Below are positions 13,801 through 27,000 of a stretch of DNA of 55,181 bases, in pieces. Source of the DNA: Liolophura sinensis (lineage: Eukaryota > Mollusca > Polyplacophora > Chitonida > Chitonidae). The stretch spans positions 1 to 55,181 of the forward strand of contig NW_027018219.1 in the NCBI RefSeq assembly GCF_032854445.1. The letters are read 5' to 3'. Under the pieces are notes generated by a model. It ran no database searches and had not been told where the DNA came from. It saw only the letters and a list, made by a program, of their open reading frames with translations. Within the stretch, counting starts at the first letter, position 1. Each line of letters starts with the position of its first letter. The position numbers and the translations under genes are program-made.

Positions 13801-16368
13801 CACAAAATACGTCGGATTAGCCTCTTACCAGCAGCATTGGAGCATTTGTTCCACTTTTGGATTTTTGCCTGGTCCTTTTGCTAATTGAAATCGGCTACAT
13901 GTACTATGTACCATCGCCACTGGTCATTACTATATTCAACTTTTGATTATAAGTTATGTGCCCTTCGGTAGCCCAGAAGACGTCAAATCTTTGGGCCAAG
14001 CCCATTTAACTCACCCAGCAAATGTCTTACTTCTAAGTCGAAGATAAACTCAATGTCTTTATCTACATGTAGAAAAACCACACCATTTTTATATAAAAAA
14101 CACAAGGTACTTGATACAGTCTGCTGTAAAAAGTACAATTGAACACTGACCCACATCAATAAGGTGCCAAAAGATGCGCAATTGGGTCAGGCATCTCCAG
14201 CAGTTGAAAAATTGGAAATTTCCTTGGTTTCCATGGAGTAAGAGCCGTTGCTGGGCACGTGATTTTGACATAAATTATGATTCAATTGTGGCTACAGCCA
14301 AAAGTATTGGTCGGAGAGCAACGCGGTTTGCACCATTCGATTTCTCGTCACAAAATACGTCGGATTAGCCTCTTACCAGCAGCATTGGAACATTTTGTCC
14401 ACTTTTGGATTTTTCCCTGGTCCTTTTGCTAATTTGAAATCGGCTACATGTACTATGTACCATCGCGACTGGTCATTACTATATTCAACTTTTGATTATA
14501 AGTTATGTGCCCTTCGGTAGCCCAGAAGACGTCAAATCTTTGGGCCAAGCCCATTTAACTCACCCAGCAAATGTCTTACTTCTAAGTCGAAGATAAACTC
14601 AATGTCTTTATCTACATGTAGAAAAACCACACCATTTTTATATAAAAAACACAAGGTACTTGATACAGTCTGCTGTAAAAAGTACAATTGAACACTGACC
14701 CACATCAATAAGGTGCCAAAAGATGCGCAATTGGGCCAGGCATCTCCAGCTGTTGAAAAATTGTAAATTTCCTTGGTTTCTATGGAGTAAGAGCCGTTGC
14801 TGGGCACGTGATTTTGACATAAATGATGATTCAATTGTGGCTACAGCCAAAAGTATTGGTCGGAGAGCAACGACGTTTGCACCATTCGATTTCTCGTCAC
14901 AAAATACGTCGGATTAGCCTCTTACCAGCAGCATTGGAGCATTTTTTCCACTTTTGGATTTTTGCCTGGTCCTTTTGCTAATTGAAATCGGCTACATGTA
15001 CTATGTACCATCGCGACTGGTCATTACTATATTCAACTTTTGATTATAAGTTATGTGCCCTTCGGTAGCCCAGAAGACGTCAAATCTTTGGGCCAAGCCC
15101 ATTTAACTCACCCAGCAAATGTCTTACTTCTAAGTCGAAGATAAACTCAATGTCTTTATCTACATGTAGAAAAACCACACCATTTTTAAATAAAAACCAC
15201 AAGATACTTAATAGAGTCTGCTGTAAAAAGTACAATTGAACACTGACCCACATCAATAAGGTGCCAAAAGATGCGCAATTGGGTCAGGCATCTCCAGCTG
15301 TTGAAAAATTGTAAATTTCCTTTGTTTCCATGGAGTAAGAGCCGTTGCTGGGCACGTGATTTTGACATAATTGATTATTCAATTGTGGCAATTGTGGCAA
15401 AAGTATTGGTCGGAGAGCAACGCGGTTTGCACCATTCGATTTCTCGTCACAAAATACGTCGGATTAGCCTCTTACCAGCAGCATTGGAACATTTTTTCCA
15501 CTTTTGGATTTTTGCCTGGTCCTTTTGCTAATTGAAATCGGCTACATGTACTATGTACCATCGCGACTGGTCATTACTATATTCAACTTTTGATTATAAG
15601 TTATGTGCCCTTCGGTAGCCCAGAAGACGTCAAATCTTTGGGCCAAGCCCATTTAACTCACCCAGCAAATGTCTTACTTCTAAGTCGAAGATAATCTCAA
15701 TGTCTTTATCTACATGTAGAAAAACCACACCATTTTTATATAAAAAACACAAGGTACTTGATACAGTCTGCTGTAAAAAGTACAATTGAACACTGACCCA
15801 CATCAATAAGGTGCCAAAAGATGCGCAATTGGGCCAGGCATCTCCAGGTGTTGAAAAATTGTAAATTTCCTTGGTTTCTATGGAGTAAGAGCCGTTGCTG
15901 GGCACGTGATTTTGACATAAATGTTGATTCAATTGTGGCTACAGCCAAAAGTATTGGTCGGAGAGCAACGACGTTTGCACCATTCGATTTCTCGCCACAA
16001 AATACGTCGGATTAGCCTCTTACCAGCAGCATTGGAGCATTTTTTCCACTTTTGGATTTTTGCCTGGTCCTTTTGCTAATTGAAATCGGCTACATGTACT
16101 ATGTACCATCGCGACTGGTCATTACTATATTCAACTTTTGATTATAAGTTATGTGCCCTTCGGTAGCCCAGAAGACGTCAAATCTTTGGGCCAAGCCCAT
16201 TTAACTCACCCAGCAAATGTCTTACTTCTAAGTCGAAGATAAACTCAATGTCTTTATCTACATGTAGAAAAACCACACCATTTTTAAATAAAAACCACAA
16301 GATACTTAATAGAGTCTGCTGTAAAAAGTACAATTGAACACTGACCCACATCAATAAGGTGCCAAAAG
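10888..16368 (+). repeat. Four-unit higher-order repeat of about 2.19 kb, about 2.5 copies
   Basis: Diagnostic variants recur every fourth unit. The replacement of the GGCTACAGCC segment by a repeated CAATTGTGG motif occurs at 10991, 13181 and 15377. The following unit carries TGTTGATTC at about 13728 and 15923. The unit with ATAAATTATGATTC occurs at about 12075 and 14272. The CAACGACGTTTGC variant occurs at about 12674 and 14869. The units at about 11432 and 13626 share CATCACAAA, GCATTTGTTCC and CATCGCCACTGG. Anchors 11979/14174, 12527/14723, 13075/15271 and 13626/15821 are each 2195-2196 bp apart. Confidence 0.8.
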
Positions 16369-19114
16369 ATGCGCAATTGGGCCAGGCATCTCCAGGTGTT
16401 GAAAAATTGCAAATTTCCTTGGTTTCTATGGAGTAAGAGCCGTTGCTGGGCACGTGATTTTGACATAAATGATGATTCAATTGTGGCTACAGCCAAAAGT
16501 ATTGGTCGGAGAGCAACGCGGTTTGCACCATTCGATTTCTCGTCACAAAATACGTCGGATTAGCCTCCTACCAGCAGCATTGGAGCATTTTTTCCACTTT
16601 TGGATTTTTGCCTGGTCCTTTTGCTAATTGAAATCGGCTACATGTACTATGTACCATCGCGACTGGTCATTACTATATTCAACTTTTGATTATAAGTTAT
16701 GTGCCCTTCGGTAGCCCAGAAGACGTCAAATCTTTGGGCCAAGCCCATTTAACTCACCCAGCAAATGTCTTACTTCTAAGTCGAAGATAAACTCAATGTC
16801 TTTATCTACATGTAGAAAAACCACACCATTTTTATATAAAAAACACAAGGTACTTGATACAGTCTGCTGTAAAAAGTACAATTGAACACTGACCCACATC
16901 AATAAGGTGCCAAAAGATGCGCAATTGGGTCAGGCATCTCCAGCTGTTGAAAAATTGCAAATTTCCTTGGTTTCCATGGAGTAAGAGCCGTTGCTGGGCA
17001 CGTGATTTTGACATAAATGATGATTCAATTGTGGCTACAGCCAAAAGTATTGGTCGGAGAGCAACGCGGTTTGCACCATTCGATTTCTCGTCACAAAATA
17101 CGTCGGATTAGCCTCTTACCAGCACCATTGGAGCATTTTTTCCACTTTTGGATTTTTGCCTGGTCCTTTTGCTAATTGAAATCGGCTACATGTACTATGT
17201 ACCATCGCGACTGGTCATTACTATATTCAACTTTTGATTATAAGTTATGTGCCCTTCGGTAGCCCAGAAGACGTCAAATCTTTGGGCCAAGCCCATTTAA
17301 CTCACCCAGCAAATGTCTTACTTCTAAGTCGAAGATAAACTCAATGTCTTTATCTACATGTAGAAAAACCACACCATTTTTAAATAAGAAACAAAAGATA
17401 CTTAATAGAGTCTGCTGTAAAAAGTACAATTGAACACTGACCCACATCAATAAGGTGCCAAAAGATGCGCAATTGGGCCAGGCATCTCCAGGTGTTGAAA
17501 AATTGTAAATTTCCTTGGTTTCTATGCAGTAAGAGCCGTTGCTGGGCACGTGATTTTGACATAAATGATGATTCATTTGTGGCTACAGCCAAAAGTATTG
17601 GTCGGAGAGCAACGACGTTTGCACCATTCGATTTCTCGTCACAAAATACGTCGGATTAGCCTCTTACCAGCAGCATTGGAGCATTTTTTCCACTTTTGGA
17701 TTTTTGCCTGGTCCTTTTGCTAATTGAAATCGGCTACATGTACTATGTACCATCGCGACTGGTCATTACTATATTCAACTTTTGATTATAAGTTATGTGC
17801 CCTTCGGTAGCCCAGAAGACGTCAAATCTTTGGGCCAAGCCCATTTAACTCACCCAGCAAATGTCTTACTTCTAAGTCGAAGATAAACTCAAGGTCTTTA
17901 TCTACATGTAGAAAAACCACACCATTTTTAAATAAAAACCACAAGATACTTAATAGAGTCTGCTGTAATGCTGTTAAAAGTACAATTGAACACTGACCCA
18001 CATCAATAAGGTGCCAAAAGATGCGCAATTGGGTCAGGCATCTCCAGCTGTTGAAAAATTGCAAATTTCCTTGGTTTCCATGGAGTAAGAGCCGTTGCTG
18101 GGCACGTGATTTTGACATAAATGATCATTCAATTGTGGCTACAGCCAAAAGTATTGGTCGGAGAGCAACGCGGTTTGCACCATTCGATTTCTCGTCACAA
18201 AATACGTCGGATTAGCCTCTTACCAGCAGCATTGGAACATTTTTCCACTTTTGGATTTTTGCCTGGTCCTTTTGCTAATTGAAATCGGCTACATGTACTA
18301 TGTACAATCGCGACTGGTCATTACTATATTCAACTTTTGATTATAAGTTATGTGCCCTTCGGTAGCCCAGAAGATGTCAAATCTTTGGGCCAAGCCCATT
18401 TAACTCACCCAGCAAATGTCTTACTTCTAAGTCGAAGATAAACTTAATCTCTTTATCTACATGTAGAAAAACCACACCATTTTTATATAAAAACCACAAG
18501 GTACTTGATACAGTCTGCTGTAAAAAGTACAATTGAACACTGACCCACATCAATAAGGTGCCAAAAGATGCGCAATTGGGTCAGGCATCTCCAGGTGTTG
18601 AAAAATTGCAAATTTCCTTGGTTTCCATGGAGTAAGAGCCGTTGCTGGGCACGTGATTTTGACATAAATGATCATTCAATTGTGGCTACAGCCAAAAGTA
18701 TTGGTCGGAGAGCAACGCGGTTTGCACCATTCGATTTCTCGTCACAAAATACGTCGGATTAGCCTCTTACCAGCAGCATTGGAACATTTTTTCCACTTTT
18801 GGATTTTTGCCTGGTCCTTTTGCTAATTGAAATCGGCTACATGTACTATGTACAATCGCGACTGGTCATTACTATATTCAACTTTTGATTATAAGTTATG
18901 TGCCCTTCGGTAGCCCAGAAGATGTCAAATCTTTGGGCCAAGCCATTTAACTCACCCAGCAAATGTCTTACTTCTAAGTCGAAGATAAACTCAATGTCTT
19001 TATCTACATGTAGAAAAACCACACCATTTTTATATAAAAAACACAAGGTACTTGATACAGTCTGCTGTAAAAAGTACAATTGAACACTGACCCACATCAA
19101 TAAGGTGCCAAAAG

Positions 19115-22100
19115 ATGCGCAATTGGGTCAGGCATCTCCAGGTGTTGAAAAATTGGAAATTTCCTTGGTTTCCATGGAGTAAGAGCCGTTGCTGGGCACG
19201 TGATTTTGACATAAATGATGATTCAATTGTGGCTACAGCCAAAAGTATTGGTCGGAGAGCAGCGCGGTTTCCACCATTCGATTTCTCGTCACAAAATACG
19301 TCGGATTAGCCTCTTACCAGCACGATTGGAGCATTTTTTTTACTTTTGGATTTTTGCCTGGTCCTTTTGCTAATTGAAATCGGCTACATGTACTATGTAC
19401 CATCGCGACTGGTCATTACTATATTCAACTTTTGATTATAAGTTATGTGCCCTTCGGTAGCCCAGAAGACGTCAAATCTTTGGGCCAAGCCCATTTAACT
19501 CACCCAGCAAATGTCTTACTTCTAAGTCGAAGATAAACTCAATGTCTTTATCTACATGTAGAAAAACCACACCATTTTTATATAAAAAACACAAGGTACT
19601 TGATACAGTCTGCTGTAAAAAGTACAATTGAACACTGACCCACATCAATAAGGTGCCAAAAGATGCGCAATTGGGCCAGGCATCTCGAGGTGTTGAAAAA
19701 TTGTAAATTTCCTTGGTTTCCATGGAGTAAGAGCCGTTGCTGGGCACGTGATTTTGACATAATTGATGATTCAATTGTGGCTACAGCCAAAACTATTGCT
19801 CGGAGAGCAACGCTGTTTGCACCATTCGATTTCTCGTCACAAAATACGTCGGATTAGCCTCTTACCAGCAGCATTGGAACATTTTTTCCACTTTTGGATA
19901 TTTGCCTGGTCCTTTTGCTAATTGAAATCGGCTACATGTACTATGTACAATCGCGACTGGTCATTACTATATTCATCTTTGATTATAAGTTATGTGCCCT
20001 TCGGTAGCCCAGAAGATGTCAAATCTTTGGGCCAAGCCCATTTAACTCACCCAGCAAATGTCTTACTTCTAAGTCGAAGATAAACTTAATCTCTTTATCT
20101 ACATGTAGAAAAACCACACCATTTTTATATAAAAACCACAAGGTACTTGATACAGTCTGCTGTAAAAAGTACAATTGAACACTGACCCACATCAATAAGG
20201 TGCCAAAAGATGCGCAATTGGGTCAGGCATCTCCAGGTGTTGAAAAATTGGAAATTTCCTTGGTTTCCATGGAGTAAGAGCCGTTGCTGGGGCACGTGAT
20301 TTTGACATAAATGATGATTCAATTGTGGCTACAGCCAAAAGTATTGGTCGGAGAGCAACGCGGTTTGCACCATTCGATTTCTCGTCACAAAATACGTCGG
20401 ATTAGCCTCTTACCAGCAGCATTGGAACATTTTTTCCACTTTTGGATTTTTGCCTGGTCCTTTTGCTAATTGAAATCGGCTACATGTACTATGTACAATC
20501 GCGACTGGTCATTACTATATTCAACTTTTGATTATAAGTTATGTGCCCTTCGGTAGCCCAGAAGATGTCAAATCTTTGGGCCAAGCCCATTTAACTCACC
20601 CAGCAAATGTCTTACTTCTAAGTCGAAGATAAACTTAATCTCTTTATCTACATGTAGAAAAACCACACCATTTTTATATAAAAACCACAAGGTACTTGAT
20701 ACAGTCTGCTGTAAAAAATACAATTGAACACTGACCCACATCAATAAGGTGCCAAAAGATGCGCAATTGGGTCAGGCATCTCCAGGTGTTGAAAAATTGG
20801 AAATTTCCTTGGTTTCCATGGAGTAAGAGCCGTTGCTGGGCACGTGATTTTGACATAAATGATGATTCAATTGTGGCTACAGCCAAAAGTATTGGTCGGA
20901 GAGCAACGCGGTTTGCACCATTCGATTTCTCGTCACAAAATACGTCGGATTAGCCTCTTACCAGCAGCATTGGAACATTTTTTCCACTTTTGGATTTTTG
21001 CCTGGTCCTTTTGCTAATTGAAATCGGCTACATGTACTATGTACAATCGCGACTGGTCATTACTATATTCAACTTTTGATTATAAGTTATGTGCCCTTCG
21101 GTAGCCCAGAAGATGTCAAATCTTTGGGCCAAGCCCATTTAACTCACCCAGCAAATGTCTTACTTCTAAGTCGAGAATAAACTTAATCTCTTTATCTACA
21201 TGTAGAAAAACCACACCATTTTTATATAAAAACCACAAGGTACTTGATACAGTCTGCTGTAAAAAGTACAATTGAACACTGACCCACATCAATAAGGTGC
21301 CAAAAGATGCGCAATTGGGTCAGGCATCTCCAGGTGTTGAAAAATTGCAAATTTCCTTGGTTTCCATGGAGTAAGAGCCGTTGCTGGGCACGTGATTTTG
21401 ACATAAATGATGATTCAATTGTGGCTACAGCCAAAAGTATTGGTCGGAGAGCAACGCGGTTTGCACCATTCGATTTCTCGTCACAAAATACGTCGGATTA
21501 GCCTCTTACCAGCAGCATTGGAACATTTTTTCCACTTTTGGATTTTTGCCTGGTCCTTTTGCTAATTGAAATCGGCTACATGTACTATGTACAATCGCGA
21601 CTGGTCATTACTATATTCAACTTTTGATTATAAGTTATGTGCCCTTCGGTAGCCCAGAAGATGTCAAATCTTTGGGCCAAGCCCATTTAACTCACCCAGC
21701 AAATGTCTTACTTCTAAGTCGAAGATAAACTCAATGTCTTTATCTACATGTAGAAAAACCACACCATTTTTATATAAAAAACACAAGGTACTTGATACAG
21801 TCTGCTGTTAAAAGTACAATTGAACACTGACCCACATCAATAAGGTGCCAAAAGATGCGCAATTGGGTCAGGCATCTCCAGGTGTTGAAAAATTGCAAAT
21901 TTCCTTGGTTTCCATGGAGTAAGAGCCGTTGCTGGGCACGTGATTTTGACATAAATGATGATTCAATTGTGGCTACAGCCAAAAGTATTGGTCGGAGAGC
22001 AACGCGGTTTGCACCATTCGATTTCTCGTCACAAAATACGTCGGATTAGCCTCTTACCAGCAGCATTGGAACATTTTTTCCACTTTTGGATTTTTGCCTG

Positions 22101-24045
22101 GTCCTTTTGCTAATTGAAATCGGCTACATGTACTATGTACAATCGCGACTGGTCATTACTATATTCAACTTTTGATTATAAGTTATGTGCCCTTCGGTAG
22201 CCCAGAAGATGTCAAATCTTTGGCCAAGCCCATTTAACTCACCCAGCAAATGTCTTACTTCTAAGTCGAGAATAAACTTAATCTCTTTATCTACATGTAG
22301 AAAAACCACACCATTTTTATATAAAAACCACAAGGTACTTGATACAGTCTGCTGTAAAAAGTACAATTGAACACTGACCCACATCAATAAGGTGCCAAAA
22401 GATGCGCAATTGGGTCAGGCATCTCCAGGTGTTGAAAAATTGCAAATTTCCTTGGTTTCCATGGAGTAAGAGCCGTTGCTGGGCACGTGATTTTGACATA
22501 AATGATGATTCAATTGTGGCTACAGCCAAAAGTATTGGTCGGAGAGCAACGCGGTTTGCACCATTCGATTTCTCGTCACAAAATACGTCGGATTAGCCTC
22601 TTACCAGCAGCATTGGAACATTTTTTCCACTTTTGGATTTTTGCCTGGTCCTTTTGCTAATTGAAATCGGCTACATGTACTATGTACAATCGCGACTGGT
22701 CATTACTATATTCAACTTTTGATTATAAGTTATGTGCCCTTCGGTAGCCCAGAAGATGTCAAATCTTTGGGCCAAGCCCATTTAACTCACCCAGCAAATG
22801 TCTTACTTCTAAGTCGAAGATAAACTCAATGTCTTTATCTACATGTAGAAAAACCACACCATTTTTATATAAAAAACACAAGGTACTTGATACAGTCTGC
22901 TGTAAAAAGTACAATTGAACACTGACCCACATCAATAAGGTGCCAAAAGATGCGCAATTGGGTCAGGCATCTCCAGGTGTTGAAAAATTGCAAATTTCCT
23001 TGGTTTCCATGGAGTAAGAGCCGTTGCTGGGCACGTGATTTTGACATAAATGATGATTCAATTGTGGCTACAGCCAAAAGTATTGGTCGGAGAGCAGCGC
23101 GGTTTGCACCATTCGATTTCTCGTCACAAAATACGTCGGATTAGCCTCTTACCAGCACGATTGGAGCATTTTTTTTACTTTTGGATTTTTGCCTGGTCCT
23201 TTTGCTAATTGAAATCGGCTACATGTACTATGTACCATCGCGACTGGTCATTACTATATTCAACTTTTGATTATAAGTTATGTGCCCTTCGGTAGCCCAG
23301 AAGACGTCAAATCTTTGGGCCAAGCCCATTTAACTCACCCAGCAAATGTCTTACTTCTAAGTCGAAGATAAACTCAAGGTCTTTATCTACATGTAGAAAA
23401 AACACACCATTTTTATATAAAAAACACAAGGTACTTGATACAGTCTGCTGTAAAAAGTACAATTGAACACTGACCCACATCAATAAGGTGCCAAAAGATG
23501 CGCAATTGGGTCAGGCATCTCCAGGTGTTGAAAAATTGTAAATTTCCTTGGTTTCCATGGAGTAAGAGCCGTTGCTGGGCACGTGATTTTGACATAATTG
23601 ATGATTCAATTGTGGCTACAGCCAAAAGTATTGTTCGGAGAGCAACGCTGTTTGCACCATTCGATTTCTCGTCACAAAATACGTCGGATTAGCCTCTTAC
23701 CAGCAGCATTGGAACATTTTTTCCACTTTTGGATATTTGCCTGGTCCTTTTGCTAATTGAAATCGGCTACATGTACTATGTACCATCGCGACTGGTCATT
23801 ACTATATTCATCTTTTGATTATAAGTTATGTGCCCTTCGGTAGCCCAGAAGATGTCAAATCTTTGGGCCAAGCCCATTTAACTCACCCAGCAAATGTCTT
23901 ACTTCTAAGTCGAAGATAAACTCAATGTCTTTATCTACATGTAGAAAAACCACACCATTTTTATATAAAAACCACAAGGTACTTGATACAGTCTGCTGTA
24001 AAAAGTACAATTGAACACTGACCCACATCAATAAGGTGCCAAAAG
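19115..24045 (+). repeat. Seven-unit repeated block (about 3,835 bp) with linked rare variants
   Basis: Two adjacent unusual units occur twice. The first carries GAGAGCAGCGCGG plus CACGATTGGAGC with a longer T run (CACGA at 19321 and 23156, distance 3,835). The next carries ATAATTGATGATTC, AACGCTGTTTGC, GGATATTTGCC and an ATTCATCTTT variant (anchors 19663 and 23498, also 3,835 apart). The shared linked variants point to duplication of a seven-unit segment. A related single copy of the CACGATTGG unit lies at 25896 and another at 47269. Confidence 0.65.
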
Positions 24046-27000
24046 ATGCGCAATTGGGTCAGGCATCTCCAGGTGTTGAAAAATTGCAAATTTCCTTGGT
24101 TTCCATGGAGTAAGAGCCGTTGCTGGGCACGTGATTTTGACATAAATGATGATTCAATTGTGGCTACAGCCAAAAGTATTGCTCGGAGAGCAACGCGGTT
24201 TGCACCATTCGATTTCTCGTCACAAAATACGTCGGATTAGCCTCTTACCAGCAGCATTGGAACAATTTTTCCACTTTTGGATATTTGCCTGGTCCTTTTG
24301 CTAATTGAAATCGGCTACATGTACTATGTACAATCGCGACTGGTCATTACTATATTCATCTTTTGATTATAAGTTATGTGCCCTTCGGTAGCCCAGAAGA
24401 TGTCAAATCTTTGGGCCAAGCCCATTTAACTCACCCAGCAAATGTCTTACTTCTAAGTCGAAGATAATCTTAATCTCTTTATCTACATGTAGAAAAACCA
24501 CACCATTTTTATATAAAAACCACAAGGTACTTGATACAGTCTGCTGTAAAAAGTACAATTGAACACTGACCCACATCAATAAGGTGCCAAAAGATGCGCA
24601 ATTGGGTCAGGCATCTCCAGGTGTTGAAAAATTGCAAATTTCCTTGGTTTCCATGGAGTAAGAGCCGTTGCTGGGCACGTGATTTTGACATAAATGATCA
24701 TTCAATTGTGGCTACAGCCAAAAGTATTCGTCGGAGAGCAACGCGGTTTGCACCATTCGATTTCTCGTCACAAAATACGTCGGATTAGCCTCTTACCAGC
24801 AGCATTGGAACATTTTTTCCACTTTTGGATTTTTGCCTGCTCCTTTTGCTCATTGAAATCGGCTACATGTACTATGTACAATCGCGACTGGTCATTACTA
24901 TATTCAACTTTTGATTATAAGTTATGTGCCCTTCGGTAGCCCAGAAGATGTCAAATCTTTGGGCCAAGCCCATTTAACTCACCCAGCAAATGTCTTACTT
25001 CTAAGTCGAAGATAAACTCAATGTCTTTATCTACATGTAGAAAAACCACACCATTTTTATATAAAAAACACAAGGTACTTGATACAGTCTGCTGTAAAAA
25101 GTACAATTGAACACTGACCCACATCAATAAGGTGCCAAAAGATGCGCAATTGGGTCAGGCATCTCCAGCTGTTGAAAAATTGCAAATTTCCTTGGTTTCC
25201 ATGGAGTAAGAGCCGTTGCTGGGCACGTGATTTTGACATAAATGATGATTCAATTGTGGCTACAGCCAAAAGTATTGGTCGGAGAGCAACGCGGTTTGCA
25301 CCATTCGATTTCTCGTCACAAAATACGTCGGATTAGCCTCTTACCAGCAGCATTGGAACATTTTTTCCACTTTTGGATTTTTGCCTGGTCCTTTTGCTCA
25401 TTGAAATCGGCTACATGTACTATGTACAATCGTGACTGGTCATTACTATATTCAACTTTTGATTATAAGTTATGTGCCCTTCGGTAGCCCAGAAGATGTC
25501 AAATCTTTGGGCCAAGCCCATTTAACTCACCCAGCAAATGTCTTACTTCTAAGTCGAAGATAAACTCAATGTCTTTATCTACATGTAGAAAAACCACACC
25601 ATTTTTATATAAAAAACACAAGGTACTTGATACAGTCTGCTGTAAAAAGTACAATTGAACACTGACCCACATCAATAAGGTGCCAAAAGATGCGCAATTG
25701 GGTCAGGCATCTCCAGCTGTTGAAAAATTGCAAATTTCCTTGGTTTCCATGGAGTAAGAGCCGTTGCTGGGCACGTGATTTTGACATAAATGATGATTCA
25801 ATTGTGGCTACAGCCAAAAGTATTGGTCGGAGAGCAACGCGGTTTGCACCATTCGATTTCTCGTCACAAAATACGTCGGATTAGCCTCTTACCAGCACGA
25901 TTGGAGCATTTTTTTTACTTTTGGATTTTTGCCTGGTCCTTTTGCTAATTGAAATCGGCTACATGTACTATGTACCATCGCGACTGGTCATTACTATATT
26001 CAACTTTTGATTATAAGTTATGTGCCCTTCGGTAGCCCAGAAGACGTCAAATCTTTGGGCCAAGCCCATTTAACTCACCCAGCAAATGTCTTACTTCTAA
26101 GTCGAAGATAAACTCAATGTCTTTATCTACATGTAGAAAAACAACACCATTTTTATATAAAAAACACAAGGTACTTGATACAGTCTGCTGTAAAAAGTAC
26201 AATTGAACACTGACCCACATCAATAAGGTGCCAAAAGATGCGCAATTGGGTCAGGCATCTCCAGGTGTTGAAAAATTGCAAATTTCCTTGGTTTCCATGG
26301 AGTAAGAGCCGTTGCTGGGCACGTGATTTTGACATAAATTATGATTCAATTGTGGCTACAGCCAAAAGTATTGGTCGGAGAGCAACGCGGTTTGCACCAT
26401 TCGATTTCTCGTCACAAAATACGTCAGATTAGCCTCTTACCAGCAGCATTGGAACATTTTTTCCACTTTTGGATTTTTGCCTGGTCCTTTTGCTAATTGA
26501 AATCGGCTACATGTACTATGTACCATCGCGACTGGTCATTACTATATTCAACTTTTGATTATAAGTTATGTGCCCTTCGGTAGCCCAGAAGACGTCAAAT
26601 CTTTGGGCCAAGCCCATTTAACTCACCCAGCAAATGTCTTACTTCTAAGTCGAAGATAAACTCAATGTCTTTATCTACATGTAGAAAAACCACACCATTT
26701 TTATATAAAAAACACAAGGTACTTGATACAGTCTGCTGTAAAAAGTACAATTGAACACTGACCCACATCAATAAGGTGCCAAAAGATGCGCAATTGGGTC
26801 AGGCATCTCCAGCTGTTGAAAAATTGCAAATTTCTTTGGTTTCCATGGAGTAAGAGCCGTTGCTGGGCACGTGATTTTGACATAAATGATGATTCAATTG
26901 TGGCTACAGCCAAAAGTATTGGTCGGAGAGCAACGCGGTTTGCACGATTCGATTTCTCGTCACAAAATACGTCAGATTAGCCTCTTACCAGCAGCATTGG

